Shown one piece after another: positions 11,600 through 24,799 of a stretch of DNA of 64,000 nucleotides. The stretch spans positions 3,038,001 to 3,102,000 of the forward strand of contig CP075495.1 in assembly GCA_021613535.1 (NCBI GenBank), given 5' to 3'. The number at the start of each line of letters is the position of its first letter. Position 1 is the stretch's first letter. The notes under the pieces are model-generated. The model saw only the letters and a program-made list of their open reading frames with translations, was not told the DNA's origin and ran no database searches. The stretch is from Adineta vaga. Lineage: Eukaryota; Rotifera. Made by a program: the position numbers and the translations under genes.

Positions 11600-13896
11600 A
11601 TGTTGTTAAGACGATTTTTTGAACGAGCACGTACTCGTTCGTCCAGTGATACAAATAAACGTGAGAATGATTTTCACCTGTTTGAAAAAAGCTTTCCTTC
11701 TCAATTACTAATCTATTCTTTTTCTCTGTCCATCTAGAAACATGTCTATGTACAACAGCAAAACGCGATTCAGTCTATGATGATTTACCTCCAACGTTAA
11801 ATAAAACATTCGATCATCCATCTGTAGATCATTATGGATTTCTTCGTACAGGTGAATTTCATGTTCTTCATTTTATTATCTCTGTCAATATTATATTATT
11901 GAGATCATATCATGATCCTAACTATATCAATAAATAGACTAGAAGACAACATCTGTGTTTATTTAGATAAACCACGACGATTAATTCGTCAAGCAAATAC
12001 GGATGAATCTGATGGTGAAGATGATATGAGTATTCGAGAGAAATTACGCCGTGCATCATCACAATCACCAGCTAATATTCCGATGTTAGTTGTCGTGACA
12101 TTCAATCCTGATGCTAAAGGTTTACAAAAAAAACAAATCGAAATTCAACGAGGTGAATATATAATAACTCCTTGAACTATCTTAAAAAAATTTTTTACCA
12201 ATGAATTTCTCTTTAGGATTTCCTGTTAATGCTCAATTCATTGTAAATGAATGGTTATTTGTTAAAACAGCTGATAATGAAGAAGGATTCGTTCCCTATG
12301 TATGTTGTCGACCAATTTTACGTCGTCAATCAGTAAAACATTCGAATGAAATTGAAAATTTCTACAAACCATATGATTTTGAATCAAATAAAACTCGTCA
12401 AACAAAATCTCCATCAACTAGTATTCAAACTAGTACACCACCGACAACAAAAAAATTTTCTTTCGTTTCAAGTCTTGGTTCACAATCATTCTTATGTCAA
12501 AATTCATTTTCATGTAAAAAACGTCAAGATATTACTTCTTCATCATGTGGTGGTGATTCAGGTTTTTCCGATTGTGAATCATCTTCACATAATCAACATC
12601 AAAGTTTTGATTTATCCACACAACGTTATACACGTCTATCAAATATACGACCATTACGTTCATGTTCAAATACATTAAAAAAACAAGGTCAACTTATTCA
12701 AGATTTTTCAATAAAAAAATCAATCAAAACGAGTATATTAACATCGAAATCGGACGGTTCTCATCGATTGAAATCACAATTGTCAATTTCTAGTAACAGT
12801 GCATTTACACAATTCGTTAAAAAACATCCTAATCAGACACAACAACAAGACAGGTAGCTATTATTGCTCATCAAATGATTTACACTCGGCAGTTTTTTCT
12901 CTCTGCTATCGATGAATAAGAAAAAACTTGATGATAGTTACTTCAAAGTAAAAGAACATTACATGCATGTTTCTCTCGTAGTCTTTTGCCTATATAATCT
13001 TAACATCGATCTTCCTCTTAATTACTACTTGAACTTTTTACAGAATACTTATTATCGATCAAGAAAAAAAAAGTTAAATATAACTTGAACAAAACGACAA
13101 AGTCCTTAAATCTTAATCTTCCATCTCTAACATACATCTCTATGATTAGATATTACTAAATGATTTCTATGAATTTTTTCTTTTAACATATCTCTTTATA
13201 TCTAGTATTCAACGTCAAACATCCTATTCAAATACTCGATTATTTCAACAACAACAACCACCAGAACCATTATCAATATCCTCTTCAATTAGTAATCTTC
13301 GTCGTCCATATGACAGTTACGATGAAGCTACTCATTCCTCTTCACCATCATCGAAATGTCCAAGTTCCATTTCATCACCTTATATTCGTCGTACACCATT
13401 TGCACGACGTTCTTTACCCCATCATATTCAACCTGTATTAAAAAAATCATTAAAACCAATGTTATCTTCTTCCCCAGATCCATTTAAAATTCCAGGAAAA
13501 AAAGAACAACAATTACGAAATGTTGTTCTTGCTGAACCATCATTACCACCCGCTGTTATTCCATTAAAATCGTCTCTTGAAAGACATTTCTCCGATTTAA
13601 GTCTTAATCAAATTGAAAATGATTCATTAATTCCATCAACATCATCCGTATTTATACATAGTCGACCATCCTTATCATGTTCATCAGCAAGTACAACAAG
13701 TTCATCATCATCATCAACCGATGATAGTGCCACACCTTTTCTACATATTCAAATGAATCATCCAAGATGTGATGTTTTACATCGAGATGATTCAATTCCT
13801 CTTGTTTTTTCTACGACAAATAATATTAATAATTCAACATCAACAGGAACAACAAAATCATCGAGTTTTATTCATAATGTTTCGATAACTGTCTAA
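11600..13896 (+). CDS. SH3-domain protein with long disordered Ser/Pro-rich tail
   Basis: Exons 11600-11660, 11738-11851, 11967-12152, 12217-12853 and 13206-13896 sum to 562 residues. The N-terminus (MLLRRFFERARTRSSSD) is basic. After an acidic stretch (DESDGEDD) comes an SH3 domain split by the 12152/12217 intron: the LVVVTFNPDAKGL first strand, an EIQRG diverging turn, the paired aromatic of NEWLFVKT and the EGFVPYVCC 3-10 segment. The remaining ~400 residues are Ser/Thr/Gln-rich with basic RRQS and RRTPF motifs, likely phosphorylation sites and binding motifs. It is probably an adaptor that binds proline-rich partners. Which SH3 family it belongs to I cannot tell. Codon use matches neighbouring genes. 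Confidence 0.8.
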
Positions 13897-16477
13897 TGCT
13901 TAATTAGTCTTTGTAATTAATCTTTCGTTTTTTTTTTCTTAATCATAGAAAAAAAACTAAACCTATTGAATGATCTATAAGAATAAGTCGTTCATTATTT
14001 CTCTAATACACTTATTTAAAAACAAAGCTTCTTTATGTCAATGAAGATCGAATAATCAAATTGCAAAGTTAGATGAAAAGCTTTCCGTAATCTACTGATT
14101 AAATACGAATCATTCGTAAATCAACATTAATTGAATATTATTGTTAATTTTCTTTTTTAACATAAATATCAAATAGACAAAAGAAAAATCTATTCGTTTA
14201 CTTCATCATTTCAAAAGATATTTGAAGACAATGATCGAAAGATTTAAACAATGTCAATAGTTATTAGTTTAGATTCACATACTGTCACATTTTGACAGCA
14301 GCTTCTCTAAATTTAAATGAAACCTCTATTGTACGATGTATATATATATATATATTTACTTTTAAATAAATCTAATGTATTCATCTAGTAGTTGAAGGTG
14401 ACTGAAGGAGAAGAAACAGTTCGTTCGTTCATTCTTCTTCTTCTTCTTCTTTTTTGAAAAGAAGTCAATCTGCTCATATGTTACCTTTTCTATACTCGAT
14501 GATTGAACATCTTGATGTAAAATGATAAAAATCAGAATTTATCTATCGATATATTTATTTCAAATCATCGATTGTTATCGTTCTATTGATAAAAAATAAT
14601 GATAGTTTATATGACTATTGAAGTTGATTAGAATATTGACCCACTTCAATGTTCACAAATATTTGTTCATTGTGATATTTCATCGAAAGTATATTATTCA
14701 ATCATAATTGATAGAATTATATTTACATTACTCGATTAATTGCCTATACTTTTAAGGTAGAATGATTGTACTTATATTTTTGTTTTTAATAAAAAAAAGA
14801 AAGACTGTCTGTGTATAAAAGAGAATATTTCATTTGTCCGATGCAAATTAGGTAATAGAAAGAAAACAAACGATACTCGTCGAGATGTAAATAGAATCAG
14901 AAAGTAAACTAAAGAATCAGAATAATGATCAATCAGACAAAGCAGATGTGTGATTTGAATATATATGTGTGTGTGCGATTTCTATGATGATATGACGAAA
15001 AACAGCAGCAGCAGCAGCATTCAAATGGCCGACAAGGAAAATGTGTATATATGTATAGACACTCTAAGTAGATAAAATGCATCTTGTCCGTCTAGCTATC
15101 TCTCTTTCATGTGTCAGTAATATTTAAAGGTCGTCAACAAAAGAGTAAATTGTTTATAGATATCATTCATTCTTACAATTTCACCTGTTATTTCTTTCTG
15201 CTCGATCGCAATTTCTGTCCGTGCATGATTGAATAGTATATATATAGTTCGTTGTGTCGTATTGCACGTCGTTTCTAAAGCTTCTCATCAAAACGTTTGA
15301 ATTGCAATTGAATGGAATAAAGATGAGATGGGATTGAGAATGAAAAAAAAAGAAAAGGTAAGGTGACAATGAGACGGTTCGAGTCCTTACTCATATTTCA
15401 TCGTCAAAAGATGTTGAGAACAAACGAAAGAGAATAAAATCATTACACATTACACGTTCAATTAGTAAACAAATATACACATTCACACAAGGTTATTTCG
15501 TTTACACATCATCGTTCTAGAGTGTTAAGCTTTTTTTCGTCTTTTTTTTCCTTTTTAAAGAAAGAAAAATTTCATCGCATTCTTTTCTTTCTCTTTTTTA
15601 ATATAAAATAGATTTTCACTATTCGATTGGTATCGTACAATCAAAAACAAATTCATTCCTTCGCCTATTTGCTCATGTCTAATTGACCGACTCGATTACC
15701 ACTATTACCACCCACACTCATCATCATCAATCGTCAACATAATAACATATAGAAATACATACAAAAGGCAACAGAAGCAGCAACGGCAGTAGCAAGTGAG
15801 CAAGCAATTCTATGTCTATGTTCATCTTTGAACATATCAACTATATTGTATAGTTTAATTTGAAATTGATAACGAAGAAAAGCAGACAGCATGAAGCATC
15901 GAATCAACTTATCGTTTCTCTCCTTTTCTCTTTCCTTTCATTACTATTTTATATTGTATACATACACATACACTAATAAACCTAAATCTTTCGTGCAGTC
16001 AGTTTATAGAGATGCGCGCACATACGAACAATTGAGCTAGTCGATTATTGTCATATCACACTGTAAAAAGACAGGTCGTGTCACTTCTTCCTCTCATCGT
16101 TCGTGAACTTTTATCGATGTTGAATATATATATATATAAAAAAAAACGAAACGAGAAGAATCAACCCGAAAAAGTAAGAGACACTTTAATCGCATGCAGC
16201 TCAAGCAAGTTATTGTTTGTGTTGTATACGCTCTTGATTTTAACATGAGAATATATATATATATATGTTTAAATATATATGCATCAATGTCATCAACGGA
16301 TATTATAGACAGAAATTAGCATAAATCGTATAAGTAGTCTCATTTTCTTTTCTTTTCTTTTCTTATAGTGAATATATCAACGACAAGATACCCAATATGA
16401 ATGAAAAGGATTAATCTGCAAGTGTGATTTTGAATCTCTCATATATTCATTCATTTGAACTAAAACAAAATTCTTAC
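13897..16477. other. Gene-poor intergenic region with microsatellites
   Basis: 2.6 kb without credible exons. Contains a CAG run at 15003-15019, AT tracts near 14337-14356 and 16246-16264, and a (TTTTC)n run near 16343-16363. A tRNA-like GGTTCGAGTCC string near 15375 was examined and does not fold. Confidence 0.55.
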
Positions 16478-18487
16478 ATGGATGTATTACATTATTCGTT
16501 TAGTCTAAGTGCATGTCCTAAATGTCATTTATTAGTTTGTAAACATACTAGCCTTGCTAATTTGGATTTTCGTTCAATTGAACAAGAATTATCCTCATCC
16601 GAACATGAAAATGACGACAAAGAAGAAGAAGACGACGACGAAGAAAAACAATCAATTATAGAACCAATTCATCGAACTTCGAATACAATCAAAACTCCTT
16701 ATCAAAGATTATCATCTCATGGAATGAATTTTTATGTTTTACCATCGACAACAATATCAGATAATCGTCATAGTTGGACAACATTTGGTAGTGATACAAT
16801 TGAAAGTATACATACATTAGAAAATTCATCTCTCGATCATGAAACCCTATGTGATAATACTCCATTTGCTAATGAAAATATCATTCATTCAACGATACCA
16901 TTAAAACCAACATTGAATCAACTTGTTCGTACACAATCTGAACGTTGTCAAAAGAATTATAAACCACATATTTATCTAACAAAAAGTTATTCATTTTCAA
17001 CTATTTATACAACACCAAAATCTTTAACTATTTCACCTCATATACCAATAAATACAAATCAATCACAAAATTTCTCTTCAAATTATTCAATATTCATTTT
17101 TGTGATATTAATTATCTCATATCTACTCACTAATACACTTGATATCGTTCTTCTCTATATCTATTATCATACAAATTCAATCTATTTTCTCATATTTACA
17201 TTAACATTAGTGATGTGTGATATTATTCTATGGATAAATAATCTTATTGATAGAAAAAATCTTTCAACACGTTTCTTGTTAATACCATTTCTATTTCGTT
17301 TTTATATTCTTTATGCATTAGTCGAATTTATTTTGATTCGATTCAATAAAACATTTCTTGATAATACACAATTATTTGATTCAACATCTACACCATCATC
17401 ATCAACAACAACAACTTTAGAAACGAATATATCACAAACAACCGATTCAATTCTTCTTTCACATCATCGACAACGACATCGATCATTGAAACGACAAATT
17501 TTTCATTATTTAACTTTATTCTATTTAATTCATTCAAGTTTTTTATTACTTATTAATCTCTATTTTTGGTCAAATCATTTTCAATCATCAATACAATCGA
17601 CATTGAATATGGATTATTTTATACCAAAATGGATGTCAATGACAGACAACCAGTTATTATCATCGACTTCAATAAATATGATACCCATACATTCGTCAAT
17701 ATCGTACGTAGGAAAAATTTGAGATTTTCATGGTCAGATAGATTTTAAGATTAAACGCCATGAGTCGATATGATACAGATGTCTTGTTCTCTGTCTAACC
17801 TTGACTGAGTCTAGTAATCAATAGGAAATTTTTCGTTTGTATATTTAATTTAGTGTTTGGTCAAAATTTGATCATGATCGAAAACATCTTGCACATCGGA
17901 CATTGTTTTATCATCAACTTCCATTAAACATTCGTCTACCATCAGCATCAACATTTATTCTAATTAGTATTTTCTATCATCTGTTTTATAATTATTCATT
18001 TTTATCAACAATACTCAATGTAAAACGACCATCACTATTAATTATTATTTCTATTCTTTCACGATTCTGTTTACTTATAACACGTATTTATACGTTTATC
18101 TTTCTATTTCATCGGAAAATATATTGGTTTCCGATTGTATTTTCTCTTGTTCATTTATCATTAATGATGACACTTCTTATTGAACGTTCGAAACATCAAA
18201 AACATCATCGTCGACGAATATTTCTTCAAATTATTTTTTCATTCATTACACACAGTTCAATTAATGATATATGTATCAATGCATTAGTATCATTGGAAAA
18301 TATTTCAATCTTTTTACATCGTTTATATTTGGAAACATTTTCCTTACATAATGAAACAACATTTCGTTTAATTATCTTTCTTTCGATAATGATTGCTATA
18401 CAAATTCTTGGATTTTTATTTGATATTTTATCGAGAAATACTCTCTATCGAACAGAAACAACCAATCAAACATTGACGAAATTATAA
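16478..18487 (+). CDS. XK-related (XKR) multispanning membrane protein
   Basis: Two exons, 16478-17703 and 17854-18487, joined in phase by a 150-nt intron; 619 residues. The first ATG of the open frame is at 16478. Residues 1-~200 are soluble, with CPKCHLLVCKH near the start and an acidic DDKEEEDDDEE run. From ~205 there are about eight hydrophobic spans. The layout matches the XK family: a TNTLDIVLLYIYYHTNS first helix pair like the XKR D-x-D-x-x-x-YY block, then helix pairs, the SVWSKFDHDRKHLAHR cytosolic loop after the intron (XKR: SLAWALxxYxRxLR), and the ILSRFCLLITRIYTF and FSLVHLSLMM helices. XKR proteins include phospholipid scramblases such as XKR8/CED-8. I see no obvious caspase site, and the long N-tail is unusual. 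Family call is good, subfamily unknown. Confidence 0.75.
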
Positions 18488-18526
18488 AGATCTCGTGAAA
18501 TGTTTATTTCTCTTTTAGTTTATTTA

Positions 18527-18532
18527 AATAAA
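18527..18532 (+). terminator. Poly(A) signal AATAAA of the XKR gene
   Basis: AATAAA lies 40 nt after the XKR stop inside the 123-bp gap to the convergent peptidase gene; placement fits 3' end formation. Confidence 0.5.
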
Positions 18533-18610
18533 TCTATCCAAAGAAGAAAAAAAACCACAGTAGTAAACTATTTCAACTAAGTTGAGACAAGCATTTACAT
18601 CTTCTTTATT

Positions 18611-21309
18611 CTAGTATTTTTTCAACAAAGAATCACGTTTTTGAACAATTTCTTGAATTTCATCCGTAATTGCTTTTGTCATATCTTGAATTGTTAGCTT
18701 TTTTGGTAAGGAAAACATACTTCGAACTAGTTCAGTAGGTTCACGTTCTCCACCCCATTGTAAGAAATTCTTTCGAAATTGTTCACCAGTCGTTTTTGAT
18801 AGAGGATCTGACGAAAATTGATCATGCCAAATTTTACTTGCAATTGAACGTGCAATAATATAACTAGAAAAACGAGCACCGTAATCAATTAAATGATAGA
18901 ATTTCAAATATGGATATGTAGATGAAATGTTCGGCAAGGAAGAATATTTTGTTAATAAAGATGAATAAATATTAGCATATGATTCCGATAATGGATATGA
19001 ACCATGAAAGAGATGATCAAACATTGCAGAGATAACCTTCAATGTACAGAAATAAAGTTGTTCTGATGAAGAAAAAAAAAGTAATAGAATGTAAGTGTCA
19101 TACTTGAACTTGAGTTCGATATGCGGGAAAACAATTTTGAGCTAAACGAAGACGTTGAAGAAGCTCATCGGGAATGACTTCACCGGTATGATAATGTCGT
19201 GCAAATTGTTTGACTACACGTGGTTCATAAACGAAATATTCCATCCATTGAGAAGGAATTTCTGCAATATCAGTTTGACAACGTGTACCCGATGCATGTT
19301 GATAACGTGTACGTGCTAGAGCTGAATGTATCGCATGACCGAATTCATGAAATAAATTTTCCACCAAACCTAATCATTATCAATGAATAGTCTGTTATTT
19401 TTACATCAAAATTATTACCTAATGTAAGTAATGTTGGAACATTTGGATTAGTACTTGGTGGAATATTAACATGTAAAACAACAATGGGTAATTGAGAAGA
19501 ACCATCGGCACGACGTCGACTACATTGAATTGTAAAATGACAATCATGTGGAATTTTCTCCTTTCTAAATCAATATAATAACAGAAATAAACAAAATTTG
19601 TAATGCGAATTTTACCGTTCAAATAAATCACAATAGATATAACCAACAGTTCCTTCTGTAACATGATCAACCGAAAGTTTAACAACAGATGGATGCCAAG
19701 TTTCACCAGGTGCTGTTGTTTGTTTATTTAGTGTTACACTACGAATATATAGTTTTAATATCTTATTGAAGATAAGTTTTGAAATAGAAATCTTTTAATA
19801 CATCGATGTACGCATAGTCTTCGGATTAAACAACAAATAAGATTTGATGAAGTATCGTTCACTTACTTGAAAAGCTTGTTGCATATCAAATTCAATCCAT
19901 CCATGCAAGCACCAAGTGAAAAATACGGTGTATATTCTTGTGTATTAATATTTAAACTAAATCAAATCAAGTTCTGTTCTTATTCATCTATTTTTTTACT
20001 TACATTTCTGATCGAAATTTTGCTTCTGATCTAGCGACATCCCATGGTGCCATCGGTCGATTTGTTGACGAAGATTGACGACCATTTTTTAATATTTGCA
20101 TTAATTGAATATCTCTATCAGCTAATGGTCGAATAGCATTCATGATCTCTTGTAAATATTCTGTGACATATTCAGGTTTATTTAATAATGTATTATCTAA
20201 TGCTCGATGACTATATGATGTATAGCCACATAATTTTGCTAATTGATATCTAAAAATATTCTATTGTATAGAAGAACAAATATATCCGTCACTTAAATAT
20301 ATTAACCGTTTTCGAAGTAATTCATCAAGAAATTGTTCTTGTTCAGGGTCAAAACGAAAGTATGTTCGAAAAATGAATTCCCGTAGTTCTTCATCGTCAT
20401 CATTTGAATAAGCTGATTGAATAGTAATTGTTTTTTCATCAAATCTAATCAATCAAAAAGGCCAATAACATAATAATTGTATCTTAAATTTTGAATATAT
20501 ATCTTACCTCATCCTTACCTTTTCTGGGAAGTCTTTTCGTTGAATTTCATATTCTCGATGTGCATTATGTCGAAATTGATTTTCTAACTGTAAAATATCT
20601 TCATGCAATTGTAAATAATTCGCACGTTGTTCTTCATTTAATCGTATTCCACTTCGTTCAAAATCAATCAAATATAATTTCAAAACACGTTGATCAGTTT
20701 CATCACCTTCACCAGTTTCATAAGCTTGTTTAGCTTGTTCATATAATTTCGTATTGGTATTCATTTTCTCCACGAGATGATGTAGCATACCATATGCTTG
20801 TTCGGCAGCTTGTTTAAGTTCACGATTAACATCAACATGACGAATAAATTCAGCAAGATCTGCAACACGACAGATTTCATCAGAAATTTCATCTAAGATT
20901 TCGACAATTTTTCGTCGTGATGGAGAAAAACATTCATCTAATAATTGTTCACATTTGTTTACAACACGTTCAGCAAGAATATGAAAGCCAGTTGGTGTAG
21001 ATAATTCTTTAATTTGAAATAATCCATGACTTGCTTCTTTCGTTGATGTTTTCAACCATGATAATGGTGTTAATTGACGAAAATAATTCGAAAACAGATG
21101 TGAATCAAAAGATGACTTTGTCGATGTTGTATTAAAATCATGATTAATCGATGAATTTGTATGCGAATAACAATATGAAGTAGCTAATGATGATCTTAAT
21201 TGCGTCTGAAAAGATAAGGATAGAAAAAAGGATATTATGAAATCTTATATAGAATTTTTCGACAGACTTTAACACGCAAACGAATGAAATTAATTGCTAA
21301 TCTTTGCAT
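18611..21309 (-). CDS. MIPEP: Mitochondrial intermediate peptidase (M3 metallopeptidase)
   Basis: Cleaves octapeptides from imported mitochondrial precursors after the main processing peptidase. Nine exons on the minus strand: 21268-21309, 20508-21205, 20307-20444, 20004-20249, 19867-19956, 19616-19738, 19419-19564, 19104-19369, 18611-19036; total 724 residues (human ~713). The N-terminus MQRLAINFIRLRVK is a typical basic amphipathic presequence. The zinc site HEFGH is at ~502-506, followed by AIHSALARTRYQHASGTRC and the downstream metal-ligand segment DIAEIPSQWMEYF, all standard for the family. Upstream are FSLGACMDGLN and GYIYCDLFER, and downstream RFSSYIIARSIASKIW. All nine junctions keep frame. 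One donor (GTTAAT at the 20307 boundary) is slightly weak. The gene converges on XKR with 123 bp between stops. Confidence 0.95.
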
Positions 21310-24300
21310 CGTTGATAGATGTTGATTATTGAAGAAAACGTACACATACGTACGAACGAAGTCAGTTCAGTTTCTTGGAATATAGTCGGTATTTTATGGA
21401 GGTTAACAGATGGCAGGCGATATCTTTCGTATATAGATAGGTTTAATGATATGTAGAGACAGAAGAAGTTTTTCTCTCATTAAAATCTAATTGATTTTGA
21501 TCGTCAGCGTGAGTATGATGTAGACACGACATGACAAGCTTCTTATCGAACCGCTTCTCATTCATTCATTCATTCTCGTGCATACTGTGTTTTTGATATT
21601 GGAATATTAGATAAGGAGTTTCATGACATATTTCATTTTCTTTTTTTATTTCCGAACTCTCGAACAGTTTTTCTTATTTCTCTCAATAATTATCGTTCAG
21701 TTAACATCCTTGACTTTACAACATATTTCTTGATAAATATGCATAGAGGAAATGTAATCTAGCTGCTTTTCTATTATATGTGGCATGCACATAATTATTA
21801 AAACACTAGCCTCAGGATATATTGTTGATGTTCATTCTACTAAACTCTAAAAAATAAATATAGTAACACGATCTATATTGACAGAGTACTCATTAAGTTG
21901 TGTTCGTAAATAGAAAGAACATTTTTTCTCCTTCTCACTCGGTCGCTTTTATGTTGTCATTGGTCTCATCATTCATTTATTCATTGATATTCATCTAAAA
22001 TTGACATTGAGTAAGTATATGGATTTATATCAATAATAAATACAATTATAAGAATATTTAATAATCAGCGAAGCAAACAAGTAGCTATTTCAAAAAATCT
22101 TTCATCGAAATAAATCTTTTCTAACATTGTATTAATTATTAATCATATTGAGATATGAAACGACCGATATAATTATTTTAAAAGTTCTTCAACGAGAAAG
22201 ATATTTAAGGCGTTCATACTGGAAAATATCTCGTTTTTTTTCCTTATAGGCAATCTATATGTGGGTTGTTTTTTTTTGAGAATATAAATAACTTCTTTCT
22301 CACATTAAAGCATAACTATAATAAGATTGTTCTTCTCGATGTTGTCAAAGCGGATTTCGTGCCTGTATGTTGTTGCACGTCTGATGTATGCTTAATGTTG
22401 TCAATAATCAGACTAATGGGAAAAAAAGAGAAGATGAGCGTTAATATTTGAGAATTTCCAAGAGTAAATTAGTTTTTCAATTACTTTACAATTAGATCTA
22501 TGTTCACTATTTATCCATAATTACTATTTAATCAAAAGTCTTTCGGTTAGAAAGAAAAATATTGAAATTTAGATTTCTAACTACTGCAAACAAGTTGGTT
22601 TACTTTGACATTATTATGGTTTGAATGATGTTATTTGCTGTAAGTATGTTTGATATCGATCAATTGAGGTTTTCTTTTTTGCTCTTTCGAAAATAGACTT
22701 AAATCAATCAAACCCTTGATATAGAACATTAGTATGTTTATTTCATATGATATCAATTAAAAGTTCTGTTGTTTTTCTCTTTTCGTATGATATTACCGTA
22801 TGTTATACACAATTTACTGTTTAAAAATATAGAAAAGCAAAGTTCGTATCAGTAATGAAAATAAAATCATTTGTTTAACGAAATTGTGAAAAAAGTTCTT
22901 TTAACATCAGATCATCTTACTAAACGCACAATGTGCTGAATAGAGAAACAAAAATATTTAAACGATCTGACAGATAAAAACTGAAGAGTGCGTGTGTGTA
23001 TGCGCATCTATCATGTGACAAGGTATGCGCAGACATATACATTTGTCGATTAACTTTTTTTTTGTCTGTCACTCGTCTTTCTTAGTAGTATTTTTCTCTT
23101 TCTCCTTTTCTTTTTTTTCCGCTTTCTTTTTCTTCCTTTTTTCATCTCCATCATCATACGGTAAGTATGTGTAACTCAACAACAACAAAAAAAAAGAGCA
23201 GACTATTAAAGACATAGAACGTCGTAATGATGACGATATATGTTAGTAATGAAATCTGAACCGAAACCTCTGGCGAGATAAGTTATTATGGACATGGAAT
23301 TCTTTTTTTTTGTTGGATTCCTAGAATAGAATAAACATATTATTATCGAAAGACGAGGAAAAAAAGTAAGGAAAGTTTGCTGGAATTAAACAGTCTCCTT
23401 CACTTTCACACTTTCCCTCGCCTGTCGCATAAATATAAAAACACACATCCACATAACAATTACTACCAGTTGTAATTTTTCTTTTCTCCTACTATATATT
23501 ATAGAGACCTCTTCATATGAAGAACTTCTTATTACTATTGCTGTTTCTCTTTTCTTTTCCCTATTGATTTATTCTGAATAGTAAATATATGTACTTGGCA
23601 AACAAGTGTAAACAACATGTGTATAAAGGTATGGCAAATATGAAAAATGTAAGGAACTATCCAAATAAATCATAATATTTAGTTCTTCCGCATTCGACTT
23701 TTTCCTCGATTTTTTTTCTTCGTATTTTTTTAAAAATAATTCTCAAATTATAAACATTGAGTTAATCGAATTTGATATGTTATTGTCTTTTCTCGAAAGA
23801 TTTTTTATTTGTTCATCACATTTTTCTTGTTTAGAAATTGATGGTAACCAGGTTCGTTTTCTGTTTTTTATCTCAATGTTATTAAACAGAAAAGTAAATA
23901 GTGTTAAGAGTGAGAAATGTTCTCTTTTTTTCTATTTTTTTCTAGTAATATGGAGAAAAAAAAAGAAATGATTTTCTTGAAACGTAAATCTTCTTCTTCA
24001 ATAGAATAACATTCGACTTAGTTTTCATTTGATAAGAACAAATTTTTGAAATATAGATTTTATAACTAAAGATTGAGAATGAATTTGTCGAAAATGTCAC
24101 GATCGTGCTATCGTTACTTTAGCATTTATCAGTTGAGAAGAAAGAAAAAGGTAAAAAAATATATTTGCATGAAAAGAAAAGAAGAAAAAAAAGAAAGAAT
24201 TGATTACTTTTTTTCCCTTCATCACATCAAGTAATCATATACAGAAAATAGATTTCCTTATTGAAGAATAAAGTCTACAAGTTGGGTAAGTTTCATTTAT

Positions 24301-24799
24301 TCGTTTTATGATATTCTATCTGAAAGATTTAAAAGCTATTTCCCGTTAATCCAACTGAAGAAAATGATCACAAAAGGTCTTATCGAATTGATGATTGTTA
24401 AAAAGAATTGTTCATCCATCGATAAACGACGAGAGAGATGAGGAAGAAACCGGAGATGACAAAGATCATGGATTCTTTCATTTGCCTTATTAAGTGTTGA
24501 CAGCTGGAATAATGACGTCAAATTTGCTAAGAAAGAACGAGTGAGTGAGAGAGAGAGAGAGAGAGAGAGAGAAAGGGAAGAAAAAGAAACATCTTGGCAT
24601 TCCGTTTTCTTCTTAACATTTCATATTAAAAAAAAAGACGACGCAGAAAATCTAGTCCTTCATGGAGTTAATAACTTCAACATAGTTCGAAGTATAACGA
24701 GACTTATTAATATTTTCAGTTATTTAAAAGTAACTTAATGATATTTGAAACGTTTTTTCTTTAATTCGTACTTGTTATTCTAGATATGATAAATTAAAA
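21310..24799. other. Divergent intergenic region between MIPEP and PKD
   Basis: 3.5 kb of AT-rich DNA between two divergently transcribed genes. It contains CATT repeats near 21560-21575, long T- and A-runs, and a (GA)n tract at 24545-24572. Small open frames here show no domains or splice partners. An AG at 24782-24783, 17 bp before the PKD start, follows a T-rich stretch and is a plausible cis- or trans-splice acceptor. Confidence 0.55.
24545..24572. repeat. (GA)n microsatellite
   Basis: About 14 consecutive GA units 230 bp upstream of the PKD start codon. Confidence 0.9.

Noticed and set aside
15365-15395. tRNA-like T-arm string GGTTCGAGTCC
   Set aside because: Flanking bases do not pair as a T stem beyond two pairs, and no acceptor, D or anticodon arms are found at the right distances.
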